A DNA stretch of 64,000 nucleotides from Colicola sp016286205 (GTDB lineage: Bacteria > Bacteroidota > Bacteroidia > Bacteroidales > Paludibacteraceae): contig JAEESF010000004.1 in assembly GCA_016286205.1 (NCBI GenBank), positions 118,125 to 182,124 on the forward strand, written 5' to 3'. Below, one piece after another: positions 50,575-59,574 of this stretch. The notes beneath the pieces were generated by a model. The model was not told where the DNA came from. It ran no database searches and saw only the letters and a list, made by a program, of their open reading frames with translations. Each line of letters opens with the position of its first letter. Position 1 is the stretch's first letter. The position numbers and the translations under genes are program-made.

Positions 50575-51414
50575 TTAGTAGATTGTTCCTTCGAGCATAG
50601 CTCGGAATTCCGGCATTGGACGTCCTGTATCGCGTTCCACAATTAGCGTCTTCAATCCGGCATAGATACGTACGGTGCGTTCTACTTCTTCCAAATCTGC
50701 ATCGGTGCCAAAATACTCGGGTGCAAAAGCATCCCAGAAACGTCGTGCTGTGGCATTGGACATGTGATACTGTTCCATAGTCCATGCTTCGTCATTAAGG
50801 CAGCAACAGAGGTAAACCATTCCTATATCGAACATCGGGTAGCCATAGCAAAAATCGCCCAAGTCGATAAAATACGGTGTGCGGATTCCATCCTTCTCAG
50901 TAAAAATGCCATTAGAGAACTGCAAGTCACCATGAATAGCCGTGTCAGTATCGGGCGCAGCGGCAATGAAGGCGTGTATCTTCTCTTTCTGTTCGGGCGT
51001 GAAGAATTTATTCGCCTCGAGCATCGCGTAAAGGCGATCTTTGACATTCTCAAACTGCGTAGTATCCACATGAATAGCATGAAGTTGCTTGCAGAGACGT
51101 GCGAATTCGCGTGCATATTCTTCGGTGCGCTCGGGCTCATCGCCACATGCACGTGAGTAGGAGCGCTTGCCCTCCATTCGGCGGAAACGAATACCGATGC
51201 GTTCGCCATCCGTTACCAGGTCACCCGGTTCGGGCGTTGGAATACCCAGTGCGTACACTTTTTGCGCCAATTCCAGTTCCAACTGAGCCGCCTCAAAATT
51301 ACGGAAATACATCTTCAGCATAATGCTGCTGTCCGTTTTATGGTTATAGCTCGCGCCGTTGGCTCCCTCTCCCGTGCGAACGTAGTCGTTTAAGTCGATT
51401 AGTATAGGTTGCAT
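50575..51414 (-). CDS. Aminoglycoside-phosphotransferase-like kinase
   Basis: A 279-residue protein with kinase-like signatures: TAIHGDLQFSNGIF (catalytic loop) and FIDLGDFCYGYPMFDIGM (metal-binding Asp). It matches the TIGR02172-type family common in gut anaerobes; substrate unknown. It ends 1 nt before the HD hydrolase start and follows the RelA/SpoT gene by 14 nt. Confidence 0.8.
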   Translation of the reverse strand: MQPILIDLNDYVRTGEGANGASYNHKTDSSIMLKMYFRNFEAAQLELELAQKVYALGIPTPEPGDLVTDGERIGIRFRRMEGKRSYSRACGDEPERTEEYAREFARLCKQLHAIHVDTTQFENVKDRLYAMLEANKFFTPEQKEKIHAFIAAAPDTDTAIHGDLQFSNGIFTEKDGIRTPYFIDLGDFCYGYPMFDIGMVYLCCCLNDEAWTMEQYHMSNATARRFWDAFAPEYFGTDADLEEVERTVRIYAGLKTLIVERDTGRPMPEFRAMLEGTIY

Positions 51415-51428
51415 AAGTGTGCTGAGTT

Positions 51429-52511
51429 TTAGGAATTAGTCATAAAAGGCATTTTCTTTGCCAGTTCAAAAGTAGCATCTGCCAGCCATTCATTCTGCTC
51501 GCTCTCGCCATTGATGGCATTGAAGAGACGCGTTAGGCCAATCTTGCCTCCGCCCTGATGAAGAATATACACGATACATATATTCTGTATTCCTACGGCC
51601 GAAGAAATAATATCGAGTCCGGTGCTACCCAACTGATGGCGCGCCAACGTATATGCTTCATCTGCATAAGTACGACACAGACGACTGACATCGCCTAAAG
51701 TATGACAGCCGAAGGCCTTAAAGACGCGCAAATAAGGCAATAACGGGACTTCCTGAATCTCTGCCTGGTTGATGGCTGCAATGCGACGATTGAGCGCTTT
51801 GAATGGGCCTGTCTGCAGATAATTGCTGAATGTATCGCCATCCAATTGCACGTCGTCCAAACGGCCGCTACTAACCAACTGATGAACACGACGCCGATAG
51901 TCGGTTATCTCGGTGCGAATGCGGCTGAACTCATCGTCCGCCAACTCTAGCATACCCGCCAAACGATTCATCTGGCGCAGATACATTGGAGGTATTTCTA
52001 CACCGGATTTATAGCCCGTATCATGATTGATAGCGGCCCAAGCGTGCTGCAAAGTGGTACGAAGTTGCAATTCAAAGCGCAGCGTATTGATCTGCGGAAA
52101 CTCCGGATCATGGTACATTTGCTCAGGCAGACGGCAGATATAGTGCAGCGAATTATAGCCAAAACTATCCAAATCGTGCAAACGGCGTTTGTCCACCGAA
52201 TTGGGCCAATCTATCTCGAAAATCTTCTCTGCGATGGCAGCGATGCGATCTACATCATCGGTATAGAAAGTGATGATACGAGTGCCTACCAGGTCCGTGA
52301 CATCTTCTATCGAAGTGTATTTATCACCCTTCAGCGCCAATTTGCCGGCCAGACTATCACGCGTCTTCACACGCGCCTTGACAGTCGTTACTTCGATGCC
52401 ATTCGTCTGAAGTGTCTGTTCCAGTAGTCCCTTTACCACTTTCGCCATGCGTTCCAACATCGGCAAAAGGGCATCGTACTGACCCAGCATTTGTTCTAAG
52501 TGTGCATCCAT
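51429..52511 (-). CDS. RelA/SpoT-domain nucleotide pyrophosphokinase
   Basis: A 360-residue protein. Residues about 40-200 form a RelA/SpoT synthetase domain (KARVKTRDSLAGKLALKG, EDVTDLVGTRIITFY, FGYNSLHYICRL, FELQLRTTLQHAWAAINHD). The C-terminal 150 residues are of no known family to me and end in a possible helical domain. There is no HD, TGS or ACT domain, so it is a small-alarmone-synthetase type, longer than most. It makes (p)ppGpp or a related nucleotide. Neighbours suggest a stress-signalling operon. Confidence 0.85.
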   Translation of the reverse strand: MDAHLEQMLGQYDALLPMLERMAKVVKGLLEQTLQTNGIEVTTVKARVKTRDSLAGKLALKGDKYTSIEDVTDLVGTRIITFYTDDVDRIAAIAEKIFEIDWPNSVDKRRLHDLDSFGYNSLHYICRLPEQMYHDPEFPQINTLRFELQLRTTLQHAWAAINHDTGYKSGVEIPPMYLRQMNRLAGMLELADDEFSRIRTEITDYRRRVHQLVSSGRLDDVQLDGDTFSNYLQTGPFKALNRRIAAINQAEIQEVPLLPYLRVFKAFGCHTLGDVSRLCRTYADEAYTLARHQLGSTGLDIISSAVGIQNICIVYILHQGGGKIGLTRLFNAINGESEQNEWLADATFELAKKMPFMTNS

Positions 52512-52525
52512 GGGATAAGTGGCAA

Positions 52526-52828
52526 TTAAATAATCTCAAACAGGCTGATGAAACCCGTCATCATGAATACTTGGCGGATGTCTGCATTGATGTCGCGCAC
52601 CTGTAGTTTGCCGCCTTTGGCTGCCGACTCCTTGCGAAGCGTGAGAAACAGGCGAAGACCGGACGAGGAGATATACTCCAACGCGCTACAATCCAGAATG
52701 ATGTGCTTGTCGGCTTTTTCTGCCAACGATTGGAAATCGGGCGTAACTTCCGCTGCGGCGGGAGTGTCCAAACGCCCCGACAAACTAACAACCAAAATGT
52801 TGTCGTTCAATTCGATGCTAATGTTCAT
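52526..52828 (-). CDS. STAS-domain anti-sigma factor antagonist-like protein
   Basis: A 100-residue STAS protein of the SpoIIAA/RsbV type. LSGRLDTPAAAEV and the phosphorylation region ALEYISSSGLRLFL are clear. Its state would be set by kinase (HATPase) and PP2C activities, both fused in the upstream gene 1 nt away. It is a switch protein that frees a sigma factor or another target. No sigma factor is nearby. Confidence 0.88.
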   Translation of the reverse strand: MNISIELNDNILVVSLSGRLDTPAAAEVTPDFQSLAEKADKHIILDCSALEYISSSGLRLFLTLRKESAAKGGKLQVRDINADIRQVFMMTGFISLFEII

Positions 52829-52829
52829 T

Positions 52830-54929
52830 TTATTGTTCTGATTTCAAATTTTTGACTAATGTAAGTATGTTTTTATCATCTTTGCGCTCATAGCGGATGC
52901 TATCCATGATTTTCCTTACGAGGAAAATGCCCAGACCGCCAATGGGTCGCTCTTCGGCGCTAAGCGTGATATCCGGTTCCTGTTGCTCAGTCGGGTCAAA
53001 AGGAATACCGCTATCGGTGATGGTAAATACCACTTGATTGCTTGTCTTATCCGCCTCGACCAGTACTTGTCCGCTAGTCGTTTCCGGATAAGCATACAAC
53101 ATCACGTTGCTCACGGCTTCTTCCAGTGCCAGACAAATAGGCATGGTCAGGTTGGGTGGCAACGAGATAGACTCCAACCACTCGGACAAGGTAGGTATTT
53201 GCTGAATATCATTGCGCATTACCAACGAATAATGTTTGCCCGTTTGGTGCTTATGGGCCGCGCAAGAGTCAATATAACGAATGGCGAACATCGTCAAGTC
53301 GTCACTCTGAGCGGCAGAGCCAACGAACTGACTCACAGCCTCTTGCATACCATCTACCAACTGCCGCATTTCTTTTCGATCGGCCAACGACTGCAAAGCG
53401 CTCATCATCCGCTCGCGGCCAAAGAGCTCGTGCGCGCTATCCTCGGCCTCAGTCAAACCATCGGTATAGAGGAAAAGCGCGTCGCCCGGGCGCAAAAGAA
53501 TCGATTGCTCGGTATAAGTATAACCGGCCACAACGCCCAGAGGCAAATTAGGCGTGACTGCTATAGGCGACTGTTCATCGGACATCAGAATAGGAGCATC
53601 GTGACCCGCATTGCAATAATCCAATTGACCCGTGCGTAGATCCAAGGTACCAAGCAGCAAAGTGACGAACATATTCTGGTCGTTGCCTTCGCCCGTGAGC
53701 GAATCGTTCATCTGGCTAACTGTCTGAGCGGGACTATTCAGATAGGATGTGTAGCTACGGAAGAGCGAACGAGTCACGGCCATTACCAACGAAGCGGGAA
53801 CGCCCTTGCCACTGACATCGCCGATGCAGAAGAACAGTTTGTCTTCGCGGATATAGAAATCGAACAAGTCGCCACCTACTTCCTTCGCAGGATCAACCAT
53901 TCCATAGGCATTCAAATGAGGATAGTCGGGGAAGGGCGGGAAACGCGTCGGCAGCATCGCCATTTGAATATGACGAGCAATATTCAACTCGTTCTCCATT
54001 CGCTCCTGGCTATTCGTCAGATTCATCAGTCTGATAAAACTCCGCCTGGTTCCATAGATGATAAACACCAGAACAAGCAGACCAATCAGCATCATGATGG
54101 AGATAATCAGCGTGACACGATGCAATTCCTTATAAATCACATCTTCCGGAATGATAATAGCTATCTGCCATCCGGTGGCCTCTATCTCTCTATCGAACAC
54201 GCGGTATTTGCGCCCTGGTACAGTATCCGGTTGAGCCACTATCGGCAGACCTTCGGACGAAGTAATCGAGTAGTAACTACTCGGATAAATCAGCAGATAC
54301 TCCGACAACTGCTGCAGATAATCGAGCGACAAATCCACACACACCACAGCTATGATGCGGCCGGTCTGGTCGTGCACCGGACATGAGCAACTGACTACGT
54401 AGGTTTTCGAGCCCGAGTCGTCCAAATACGGTTCACTCCAAGTGCAACTATCGGTTTTGATTGCATTCTGGTACCACGGAAGCAACGTATAGTCGTGTTC
54501 TTCGCTACCTATCTGGCGCGTATAGATACTATCCGCGTCTATCCGGCTGCTACATGCCTCAAAGAGGCGACCGTGACGAGGGAAATAATTGGGAACGAAA
54601 GCGATAGCTACGCTACTGGTATGGGGTATCGCTCTTACTATAGAACGAGTAGCGGCATAGATGCTATCCGGTTCTGTCGGATGTTTCTCGGCGAGCATGG
54701 CTAACGCTCTGGCTGCCGTTTCCATCTCTATGGCATGTTCCTCTATCTCCAGTTCTGCACAACGCAACTCACTCTTAGCACGTTTCTCCGCCTCTTCCAA
54801 GAGAGCTTTCCTGCTAAAGAAATACTGCATGCATGCTATACCTTCCAATAGCACCGCGGCGACAACCAAGATCCATATACCGCCGCTCCTTAGCTCCTTC
54901 ACTCCTTTTCGCTTTTTCTCCATAAGCAT
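52830..54929 (-). CDS. SpoIIE/PP2C phosphatase with Cache sensor and C-terminal HATPase
   Basis: A 699-residue protein. A transmembrane helix (IWILVVAAVLLEGIACMQYFF, about 15-35), a dCache-like periplasmic sensor (about 40-285), a second helix (LIISIMMLIGLLVLVFIIY), then a PP2C domain (IARHIQMAMLPTRFPP, GGDLFDFYIRE, CIGDVSGKGVPASLVMA, LFLYTDGLTEAED). The last 130 residues are an anti-sigma-type ATPase (LALEEAVSNVMLYAYP, GGLGIFLVRKIMD). It could both phosphorylate and dephosphorylate the STAS partner. An alternative start at 54,923 is possible; the earlier ATG (55,214) lies above the promoter. Confidence 0.88.
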   Translation of the reverse strand: MLMEKKRKGVKELRSGGIWILVVAAVLLEGIACMQYFFSRKALLEEAEKRAKSELRCAELEIEEHAIEMETAARALAMLAEKHPTEPDSIYAATRSIVRAIPHTSSVAIAFVPNYFPRHGRLFEACSSRIDADSIYTRQIGSEEHDYTLLPWYQNAIKTDSCTWSEPYLDDSGSKTYVVSCSCPVHDQTGRIIAVVCVDLSLDYLQQLSEYLLIYPSSYYSITSSEGLPIVAQPDTVPGRKYRVFDREIEATGWQIAIIIPEDVIYKELHRVTLIISIMMLIGLLVLVFIIYGTRRSFIRLMNLTNSQERMENELNIARHIQMAMLPTRFPPFPDYPHLNAYGMVDPAKEVGGDLFDFYIREDKLFFCIGDVSGKGVPASLVMAVTRSLFRSYTSYLNSPAQTVSQMNDSLTGEGNDQNMFVTLLLGTLDLRTGQLDYCNAGHDAPILMSDEQSPIAVTPNLPLGVVAGYTYTEQSILLRPGDALFLYTDGLTEAEDSAHELFGRERMMSALQSLADRKEMRQLVDGMQEAVSQFVGSAAQSDDLTMFAIRYIDSCAAHKHQTGKHYSLVMRNDIQQIPTLSEWLESISLPPNLTMPICLALEEAVSNVMLYAYPETTSGQVLVEADKTSNQVVFTITDSGIPFDPTEQQEPDITLSAEERPIGGLGIFLVRKIMDSIRYERKDDKNILTLVKNLKSEQ

Positions 54930-54943
54930 ACAACTTTGCGGTG

Positions 54944-54974
54944 CAAAGTTACAGCTTTTTTCGCACATATGCAA
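54944..54974 (-). promoter_or_regulatory. Promoter of the signalling operon
   Basis: TTG (54974-54972) and TAACTTTG (54951-54944) on the minus strand, 20 bp apart. Gene gaps downstream are all under 20 nt, so one transcript may reach the tyrosine phosphatase. Confidence 0.7.
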
Positions 54975-55033
54975 GAAAAAACGACCAAAAGGTCGCTTTT
55001 CTCGATTTTTCTTGTGTTTCGAACAGATACTGA

Positions 55034-55303
55034 CTAGAAATGATAGTAGTAAATCAGTAGGACGAGAGTAATTTGGACAAGCAGAATGAAGGGCAGTCCA
55101 TATCGGAATTTGGTGTGTTGGGTTTTGTGATGCCAGATGGTCATTCCCAACAAGGCACCGACACTTCCGCCCACAATAGAAAGCCAGATGAGCGTCGCCT
55201 CGGAGATTCGCCATTTGGAGCGTTTGGCTCGGAGTTTGTCAATGCCATAGAGGAAAAAAGTAATGACATTGATAGCGGCGAGATATATGAGAATCCACTT
55301 CAT
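55034..55303 (-). CDS. DUF1294 small membrane protein
   Basis: An 89-residue protein with about three hydrophobic helices and the DUF1294 pattern: INVITFFLYGIDKLRAKR, RISEATLIWLSIVGGSVGALLGM and HHKTQHTKFRYGLP. It starts at 55,303; the longer frame enters untranslated sequence. Function unknown in the family. Confidence 0.85.
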   Translation of the reverse strand: MKWILIYLAAINVITFFLYGIDKLRAKRSKWRISEATLIWLSIVGGSVGALLGMTIWHHKTQHTKFRYGLPFILLVQITLVLLIYYYHF

Positions 55304-55361
55304 TTTTGGTGCAAAAACGGATGTTGTATTTTTCCGAAAATTTCCGAAATAGAACATCCGG

Positions 55362-55416
55362 AAGGTCAGGCAATGGTCTCGTGATTGTCAGGTAAAAGTC
55401 TCGGTCATGTCATGCA
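55362..55416. repeat. 11-bp tandem array
   Basis: Five units with GTC at the same place: aaggtcaggca, atggtctcgtg, attgtcaggta, aaagtctcggt, catgtcatgca. It lies between the flavodoxin gene's 3' end and DUF1294. Confidence 0.65.
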
Positions 55417-55452
55417 ACCGTAAAATCGGACAAAAACCGAACTATGGAACAT

Positions 55453-55902
55453 TTATCGTCGGTTGAGCAAAAGGCCATTTTGCCAAGTTAGCGTCGGGTA
55501 AGTTTTGCGCAGATAATCGACCGCTTCTTCAATGCCGCTACTACCACTTGTGGCAAACGGGATAAGTGTTTTGGACTGAAGTTGTTCGAGGTTGTTGTCA
55601 ATCCACGAATTGATGATACGCGGACAGATGCCCCACCAAATAGGAAAACCGACATAGATAGTGTCGTAGGGCATGATATTGGTGCATTGGCGAATCATCG
55701 GGCGCTCTTCGGGATCGTTCATTTCGACAGACGAACGCGATTTGGGATTGCGCCAGTCCAAATCTGCCGCGGTATAAGGCTCGGCGGGTTCGATTTGCCA
55801 CAAATCAGCATTGTGCTGCTTGGCCAACTGTTCTGCTGCGTTTTGCGTAGTACCCGTAGCAGAGAAATAAGCAACTAAGATAGACATAAGAATGAATTTC
55901 AT
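55453..55902 (-). CDS. Flavodoxin
   Basis: A 149-residue FMN-binding electron carrier. The phosphate loop is YFSATGTTQNAAEQL, with DTIYVGFPIWWGICP for the isoalloxazine ring. The start at 55,902 overlaps the CDF gene's stop (ATGA), suggesting coupled translation; a second ATG at 55,887 (MSILVAYFSATG) is also plausible. Similar 'flavodoxin_4' proteins are common in gut Bacteroidales. Confidence 0.88.
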   Translation of the reverse strand: MKFILMSILVAYFSATGTTQNAAEQLAKQHNADLWQIEPAEPYTAADLDWRNPKSRSSVEMNDPEERPMIRQCTNIMPYDTIYVGFPIWWGICPRIINSWIDNNLEQLQSKTLIPFATSGSSGIEEAVDYLRKTYPTLTWQNGLLLNRR

Positions 55903-56801
55903 TTGTTTTTATTTTTTGAGGATTCGGGTTCCATGTGAATATTGACGTGCGTATGTTCGCCAAAATGTTCGCGGAGGCGTTTTTCGATTTCGCTAGCTCG
56001 TTCGTGCGCTTCGCAGAGAGGCGTTTGGCCGTTCATGCGGACGTGCACTTCGATAGCAAAACGATTGCCCACGCGGCGTGTGCGCAAATTATGCGGGTCA
56101 AAAACGCCCGGAACAGACAAGATGATGGATTCAATCTGTTCTTCCGTCTGCGCGGGCAGCGAACTATCCGTAAGGTCGCTCATGCTACCTCGCAACAGAT
56201 CCACAGAAGTTTTTATCAGCAATGCTCCGACTACGATACTAGCCAACGGATCAAGCACAGTCCATCGTTCGCCCAACCACAACGCGCCGCCAATACCTAG
56301 AGCGGCTCCAACAGAAGAGATGGCATCGCTTCGGTGGTGCCAAGCATTGGCGATAAGTGCCTGTGAATCAATAGCTTTCCCACGGCGGATAGTAAACCAA
56401 AACAAAGCCTCTTTGGTCACGATAGAGATCAGCGCAGCCCATAAGGCCAGTTGTCCGGGAGCAGGCAAATTGGTGCCTTGCCACCACAAAACCATCTTCT
56501 TTACTCCACTAACAATGATGCCGATAGCGACCGCCAACAAAGCCAAAGCGATGATGAACGAGCCAATGGTCTCGTACTTGCCATGACCATAGTCATGGTC
56601 GCTATCTTGCGGTTTGGCGCTGATGCGTACAAAAACTATAACCAGTATGTCCGTCAGAAAATCGGACAACGAATGGACTGCATCTGCAATCATCGCAGAA
56701 CTGTTGGCCAGAATTCCTGCGACAAACTTGAACACCATCAACAGGGCGTTGCACAAACTGCCCCACAAGGTGACTTTATAGATTTGTTGTTCGCGTGTCA
56801 T
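55899..56801 (-). CDS. Cation diffusion facilitator transporter
   Basis: A 300-residue inner-membrane exporter for Zn2+, Fe2+ or similar ions, driven by proton exchange. Metal-site residues appear in ADAVHSLSDFLTD and AWHHRSDAISSVGAALG; DHDYGHGKYE is typical of the FieF group. The C-terminal domain is present (FAIEVHVRMNGQ, HTHVNIHMEPE). It starts 6 nt after the dipeptidase. Confidence 0.9.
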   Translation of the reverse strand: MTREQQIYKVTLWGSLCNALLMVFKFVAGILANSSAMIADAVHSLSDFLTDILVIVFVRISAKPQDSDHDYGHGKYETIGSFIIALALLAVAIGIIVSGVKKMVLWWQGTNLPAPGQLALWAALISIVTKEALFWFTIRRGKAIDSQALIANAWHHRSDAISSVGAALGIGGALWLGERWTVLDPLASIVVGALLIKTSVDLLRGSMSDLTDSSLPAQTEEQIESIILSVPGVFDPHNLRTRRVGNRFAIEVHVRMNGQTPLCEAHERASEIEKRLREHFGEHTHVNIHMEPESSKNKNK

Positions 56802-56807
56802 AGGCGA

Positions 56808-57503
56808 TTATTCGATAGGAAAATCAAAATAGGTGTCGGGATAAGGCTCGTTGGCCAAGGTGAAATGCCACCATTCGCTATCGATGCCCTGAAAACCATG
56901 GCGGAGCATCGCATTGCGCAAAACGAGTCGGTTGGCCGATTGTTGATAGAGACGACAATGATAATCCGGATGACTCTCCTCGCCAAACCAATCGAAAGGC
57001 GAGCCCATATCCAGTTCCTTGCCAGTTGCAGCATCTATCAGCGTGAGGTCAACTGTCGAACCACGACTATGGCTGGAACGGGCGCAGATATAGCCTTCAT
57101 CGAAAAGCAAATTCTTGTCAACCATCGGATAAAAGACAGCTTTCATGGTTGTATCCGACAGATTTTCAGCCCAACGGATAAAATGGTTGACCGCCCGTTG
57201 CGGACGATAGGTATCCCATATCTTGATTCGATAGCCATTGGCCTTGAGGTCATCATTTACAGCCTTGAGCGAATCAGCCGCCTGGCGTGTCATCAGCGCC
57301 AACGGACGCAAGTAACCATCAATGCGCTTACCCACAAAATTATAGGTGCTATAATAACGAATCTCGAGTATGGCATCAGGCACCACTTCGGTCACTTCCA
57401 CAAAATCCGAGCGATCGTAGATAGGATCAATGGCCTGCGGTTGACGAGTAGCACATGAGACGAGGAGAAGTGATAAAGAAAAAATAATCGATAGGCGTTT
57501 CAT
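56808..57503 (-). CDS. ddpX: D-alanyl-D-alanine dipeptidase (VanX/DdpX type), lipoprotein
   Basis: A 231-residue zinc peptidase of family M15D. The lipoprotein signal is MKRLSIIFSLSLLLVSC. Zinc and catalytic residues are in SSHSRGSTVDLTL and the final EWWHFTL; IWDTYRPQRAV also fits. It cleaves D-Ala-D-Ala, either for recycling peptidoglycan pieces or as a vancomycin-resistance-like enzyme; no van regulators are nearby. It overlaps the MATE gene by 4 nt. Confidence 0.9.
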   Translation of the reverse strand: MKRLSIIFSLSLLLVSCATRQPQAIDPIYDRSDFVEVTEVVPDAILEIRYYSTYNFVGKRIDGYLRPLALMTRQAADSLKAVNDDLKANGYRIKIWDTYRPQRAVNHFIRWAENLSDTTMKAVFYPMVDKNLLFDEGYICARSSHSRGSTVDLTLIDAATGKELDMGSPFDWFGEESHPDYHCRLYQQSANRLVLRNAMLRHGFQGIDSEWWHFTLANEPYPDTYFDFPIE

Positions 57504-58858
57504 AATGTATTAGGATTGAGTGTCTGAAGTCGTTTATGGAAACGAATATGATAGAAGACGGCGGGAATAGCCAAGCCGAGTACGAAGGCTATCCACATAC
57601 CTTTGGCACCAAGGCCCATCGGGAAAGTAAGGAATATGCCTAATGGCAAAGCTACCGCAATATATGCCACAAAAGCAATACGCATTGGAACGCGCACATC
57701 CTGAATACCCCGCAGCATAGCTGCGCCGATACATTGCAATCCATCAGCATACTGGAATGTTCCCGCAATGATGAGTAGCGTAGAAGCGATAGAAACAACA
57801 GCCTCGTCGTTGGTAAAAATATACGGGATATAATTCCTGCCGAAAATCATAATAGCTGCGCCAATGGTGTTCATCGTCAGGCAGAGATGAACCGAAGCTC
57901 GACTGGCCATACGCACTGCCTGCAAATCTCCGCGGCCCAGTTGGTGCGAGACACGGATAGTCGTGGCAGAGCCGATGCCAAGCGCCAACATAAATGTCAG
58001 GTCGGCCATTTGATTGGCGATGTGATGCGCGGCGAGCGCCTCCTTGCTGATCCAACCGATAATGACGAAAGATGAGGTAAACAAAAAACACTCGACGAAT
58101 GATTGCAAGCCGATAGGTGTGCCGAGGCGAACCAGTTGGCCAACTTCGCTACGCGAAATCATACTACGGCGAATCAGGAGAAAATACTTGCGCCAATCGC
58201 GCCGAGTCAACATGACTATAACGAAACAAACAGCAGTCAGCGTACGAGCAATCAGCGTAGCCAATCCCGCGCCACGGGCGCCCATCGGAGAAAAGCCCAG
58301 ATGGCCGAAGATAAAAACCCAGTTGAGGAAAATATTCAGCAGATTGCATGCAATCGTGATGACCATTGCCACCGTGGTATTGCCGATTCCCTCAAGGAAC
58401 TGTTTGCACATGCAGAAAAAGAGGAATGGCACAATAGACAACACAATAAGGATATAGTATGGTCGCGCACAAGCGACCACCTCCGGTTCCTGACCAAAAG
58501 CGCCCAAGAATGGAATACACGGGGCCAATAGACCTAATGCAAACACAATGATTAATCCGGTGAATATCAGTCCGTTAGCTAGCAGCGAGGCAATACGTTC
58601 GTCGCCCTGCTCCGCTCCTACGGAATAGCCTACAAGCGGCGTGATAGCCATCAGCGCACCCATGGCAAAGACCATACCCGTGAAGAAAATAGCATTGGAG
58701 AAACTGACTGCGGCCAAATCGGCAGTGCTATAATGGCCCACCATGATCGAATCAAACAAGCCTACCAAGGCCGCTCCCAACTGGGTGAGGACGACAGGAA
58801 ATGCCAATCGCAGATTGCGGCGATAGTACGGTAAATATGCTTGAAACGAATACGCCAT
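57500..58858 (-). CDS. MATE-family multidrug/Na+ antiporter
   Basis: A 452-residue inner-membrane exporter with 12 predicted helices. MATE features include LAFPVVLTQLGAALVGLFDSIMVGHYST and GTPIGLQSFVECFLF starting the second half. It is first in a minus-strand run (MATE, dipeptidase, CDF, flavodoxin) with overlaps or gaps of at most 6 nt. Its promoter overlaps that of the tmRNA. Confidence 0.93.
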   Translation of the reverse strand: MAYSFQAYLPYYRRNLRLAFPVVLTQLGAALVGLFDSIMVGHYSTADLAAVSFSNAIFFTGMVFAMGALMAITPLVGYSVGAEQGDERIASLLANGLIFTGLIIVFALGLLAPCIPFLGAFGQEPEVVACARPYYILIVLSIVPFLFFCMCKQFLEGIGNTTVAMVITIACNLLNIFLNWVFIFGHLGFSPMGARGAGLATLIARTLTAVCFVIVMLTRRDWRKYFLLIRRSMISRSEVGQLVRLGTPIGLQSFVECFLFTSSFVIIGWISKEALAAHHIANQMADLTFMLALGIGSATTIRVSHQLGRGDLQAVRMASRASVHLCLTMNTIGAAIMIFGRNYIPYIFTNDEAVVSIASTLLIIAGTFQYADGLQCIGAAMLRGIQDVRVPMRIAFVAYIAVALPLGIFLTFPMGLGAKGMWIAFVLGLAIPAVFYHIRFHKRLQTLNPNTL

Positions 58859-58887
58859 TCTCTAGAAGTACGAACACAAATTTTTGA

Positions 58888-58919
58888 CAAAAGTACACAA
58901 AAATTTTGATATGTGCAAA
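58888..58919 (-). promoter_or_regulatory. MATE operon promoter
   Basis: TTTG (58919-58916) and TACTTTTG (58895-58888), 20 bp apart on the minus strand. It overlaps the tmRNA promoter. Confidence 0.75.
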
Positions 58920-58935
58920 AAAAAGTGTAATTTTG
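58905..58935 (+). promoter_or_regulatory. tmRNA promoter
   Basis: TTTG (58905-58908) and TAATTTTG (58928-58935), 19 bp apart; transcription would start near the mature 5' end. Confidence 0.75.
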
Positions 58936-58948
58936 CAGCCGCTTTTTA

Positions 58949-59340
58949 GGGGCTATCTGGTTTTGACAGCAGGTAGAGCGCCTATGTAAGCACGCCGAGC
59001 ACTGAGAAGACGCTCGTAAATCTTGTTCTCGATCCATAACTGGCAACTACAATGTAGCTCTTGCTGCCTAACCGAAGTATAGTAGGTTGGCTTATTTTGG
59101 GCACTAGGTGCCTGAACAAGACGTCGCTCCAAGCCGAGTCTGTGGGCTGATAGGATCAAGCGGCGCAGGAATACACAGAATAGGTCTCTTTGGCTGCGCA
59201 AAGAGGCTGAAGCCCTTAGCAGATAAGCCGGCGGTTGGTGGCTTGGGTCTTGCCACCGGACGAAAATCTAAGCCAAGATAAGCGTGTAGAAAGCATATAC
59301 GTTCCTTGTTTGGACGCGGGTTCGACTCCCGCTAGCTCCA
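58949..59340 (+). ncRNA. ssrA: Transfer-messenger RNA (tmRNA)
   Basis: The 5' end GGGGCTA pairs with TAGCTCC at the 3' end, with a GGTTCGACTCC T-loop. The tag reading frame is at 59042-59071 and ends in GCCTAA; the peptide reads GNYNVALAA after the charged alanine. tmRNA rescues stalled ribosomes and marks the unfinished protein for proteolysis. The 3' end is duplicated 100 bp downstream. Confidence 0.93.
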
Positions 59341-59442
59341 CTCCAAAGGAGTGTCTCTGCGGGACTCTCGCCCGGCGGGTTCTTTTCTCGCTTCGCTCGA
59401 ACGATTATTGCTGCGCAATTTTCGACTCCCGCTAGCTCCACT
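59321..59442. repeat. Duplication of the tmRNA 3' end (att-like)
   Basis: The last 20 nt of the tmRNA plus 2 nt (59321-59342) recur identically at 59421-59442, exactly 100 bp apart. tmRNA 3' ends are common integrase targets, so this may be a scar of an integration. The 78 bp between contain a CACTCC/GGAGTG hairpin and a CGGG/CCCG hairpin followed by TTCTTTTC, a possible terminator. Confidence 0.75.
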
Positions 59443-59443
59443 T

Positions 59444-59537
59444 CGTCGGAAGTGGCTTGCTAAACAGAATTTGCCACGCAAATTAAGTTAGCCGCACTTC
59501 CTCCTCTCCCCACAAATTAAAAATTTGCGGGGGCCCT
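59444..59537. repeat. Hairpin element after stable RNA, copy 1
   Basis: GGAAGTG...CACTTCC with inner GCTAA/TTAGC and AATTTG/CAAATT stems, then CCCACAAATT...AATTTGCGGG. Its relative at 61941-62035 follows tRNA-Arg. Confidence 0.7.
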
Positions 59538-59574
59538 AACAAAAAAAAATGCCATTGCGGGGATAAAAAAAGTC

